The notes beneath the pieces are model-generated. The model was not told the origin of the DNA. It ran no database searches and saw nothing but the letters and a program-made list of their open reading frames with translations. The translations under genes and the position numbers were made by a program. A stretch of DNA of 55,463 nucleotides. Origin: Mucilaginibacter sp. (lineage in GTDB: Bacteria; Bacteroidota; Bacteroidia; Sphingobacteriales; Sphingobacteriaceae). The stretch lies in assembly GCA_025352225.1 (NCBI GenBank), contig JANXTT010000141.1:1-55463 (forward strand), given 5' to 3'. This document shows positions 54,957 through 55,463 of this stretch, one piece after another; the first letter of the stretch is position 1; every line of letters begins with the position of its first letter.

Positions 54957-55041
54957 ATCGTTGGATGATCCATCTTGATTTGCCGCCTGCTTATTTCAGA
55001 GAGTCACAAGTAGCCTTTTCGCATATCTCAGGGGTAGTTTA

Positions 55042-55097
55042 GCTGACATAAGTGGAATATATACGCTATAAACAGCGCATATCCGCTAGTTAGCAGC
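55042..55097 (+). other. Imperfect long hairpin, attC-like
   Basis: Outer arms GCTGAC (55042-55047) and GTTAGC (55089-55094), one wobble; second arms AGTGGA (55051-55056) and TCCGCT (55082-55087); inner arms ending CGCT/AGCG with a 6-base loop and three extra bases on one side (55057-55059). This paired-box layout with bulged bases resembles integron attC sites, but the core does not fit GTTRRRY exactly. Confidence 0.35.
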
Positions 55098-55142
55098 AAG
55101 TTTAACGGAAATTACCAATCGACGCAATAAAAATTAAAGCTT

Positions 55143-55463
55143 ATGACAGATAGTAAAGAAATAATTAAGATTGGACAACTAGAAATAAAATTCCTGCTTG
55201 AATCTTCGGACACCAATGGACAAATGACAATGTTTGAGTTTTTAGTCCCTGCTGGCGCAAAAGTACCATTGCCACATTACCATGAACACTTTGACGAAGT
55301 AGCGTATGGTCTTGAAGGTATTATGACCTTTACTGTGGACGGAAAAACTATAGAGTTAAGACAAGGACAATCTTTATTTATTCCAAGAGGAATAGCACAC
55401 GGATTTAACAACCTTGGACAACAAACCGCTAAAGCACTTGCAGTTGCAACCCCAGGGCTCATT
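55143..55463 (+). CDS. Cupin domain protein (partial, runs off the window)
   Basis: 107 residues from MTDSKEIIKIGQLEIKF to the window edge. The double-stranded beta-helix cupin motifs are present: PHYHEHFDEVAYGLEGIMTF (motif 1, metal-binding His residues) and GQSLFIPRGIAHGFNN (motif 2). Such small cupins bind a metal and act as isomerases, dioxygenases or sensors; the substrate is not evident. The gene starts 46 bases after the attC-like hairpin. Confidence 0.85.
   Translation, partial: MTDSKEIIKIGQLEIKFLLESSDTNGQMTMFEFLVPAGAKVPLPHYHEHFDEVAYGLEGIMTFTVDGKTIELRQGQSLFIPRGIAHGFNNLGQQTAKALAVATPGLI

Noticed and set aside
54956..55142. tRNA or other structural RNA before the cupin gene
   Set aside because: No T-loop GTTCGAAtC pattern or acceptor stem could be found; only the attC-like hairpin stands out.

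Overview
The window looks like chromosomal DNA of a member of Bacteroidota, most likely a Mucilaginibacter- or Pedobacter-like sphingobacterium. Evidence: an A+T-rich genome, no Shine-Dalgarno motifs before genes, TAnnTTTG-type promoter -7 boxes, a type IX secretion (T9SS) C-terminal domain, a bacillithiol gene (bshC), DUF4295 beside rpmG/rpmB, and the Bacteroidota gene order parA-parB-DUF5683-dapB-lepB. The genus is inferred, not proven. No tRNA, rRNA or CRISPR array was seen.

Layout. 1-5866 (+) is the end of an exopolysaccharide locus: a partial membrane protein, a Wzx flippase, GT2 and GT4 glycosyltransferases, two hexapeptide acetyltransferases and a WecG/TagA transferase. A large secreted beta-helix T9SS protein (5879-8920, -) follows. 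9365-18530 is core: marC, a minus-strand block rpmB-rpmG-DUF4295-(terminator)-ftsY-rimO-bshC, acs, a CsbD protein, then a hairpin-rich stretch with an inverted repeat pair at 17.26-17.32 and 18.61-18.67 kb. 18771-23431 (-) is the chromosome partition and cell-envelope operon. 23593-34370 holds a flavin reductase, a VIT1-like and a YnfA-like membrane protein, two APC amino-acid permeases around a K+-dependent membrane pyrophosphatase, a PBP4-type peptidase and isocitrate dehydrogenase.

34377-37120 is an A+T-rich accessory island and the most interesting part. On the minus strand it encodes, in transcription order, a DUF4365-like (PD-(D/E)XK-type) protein, an overlapping unrecognised 123-residue protein, a non-coding segment, and a reverse transcriptase with the retron hallmarks NAxxH, YADD and VTG. 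The non-coding segment is bounded by a 16-bp inverted repeat (a1 36155-36170, a2 35942-35957, one G.U wobble) and a1 is followed directly by the AGC expected of a retron branching guanosine. I read this as a complete retron (msr-msd RNA, RT and a candidate two-gene effector). The a2 repeat covers the RT start codon.

37195-47637 is a second polysaccharide locus (glycosyltransferases, methyltransferases including a TylF type, a second Wzx, a serine-acetyltransferase-like enzyme). A remnant of a nucleotidyltransferase gene at 40919-40975, still next to its intact small partner, marks an old junction inside it. 46837-53762 carries a LamG lipoprotein, typA, an RND/MMPL exporter, a DgkA-type kinase, recO and a lone receiver-domain protein. 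53763-55463 is accessory again: copies 5 and 6 of a dispersed repeat whose first four copies lie at 34.4-34.7 kb, a secreted protein of unknown function, an attC-like hairpin, and a cupin gene cut by the window edge.
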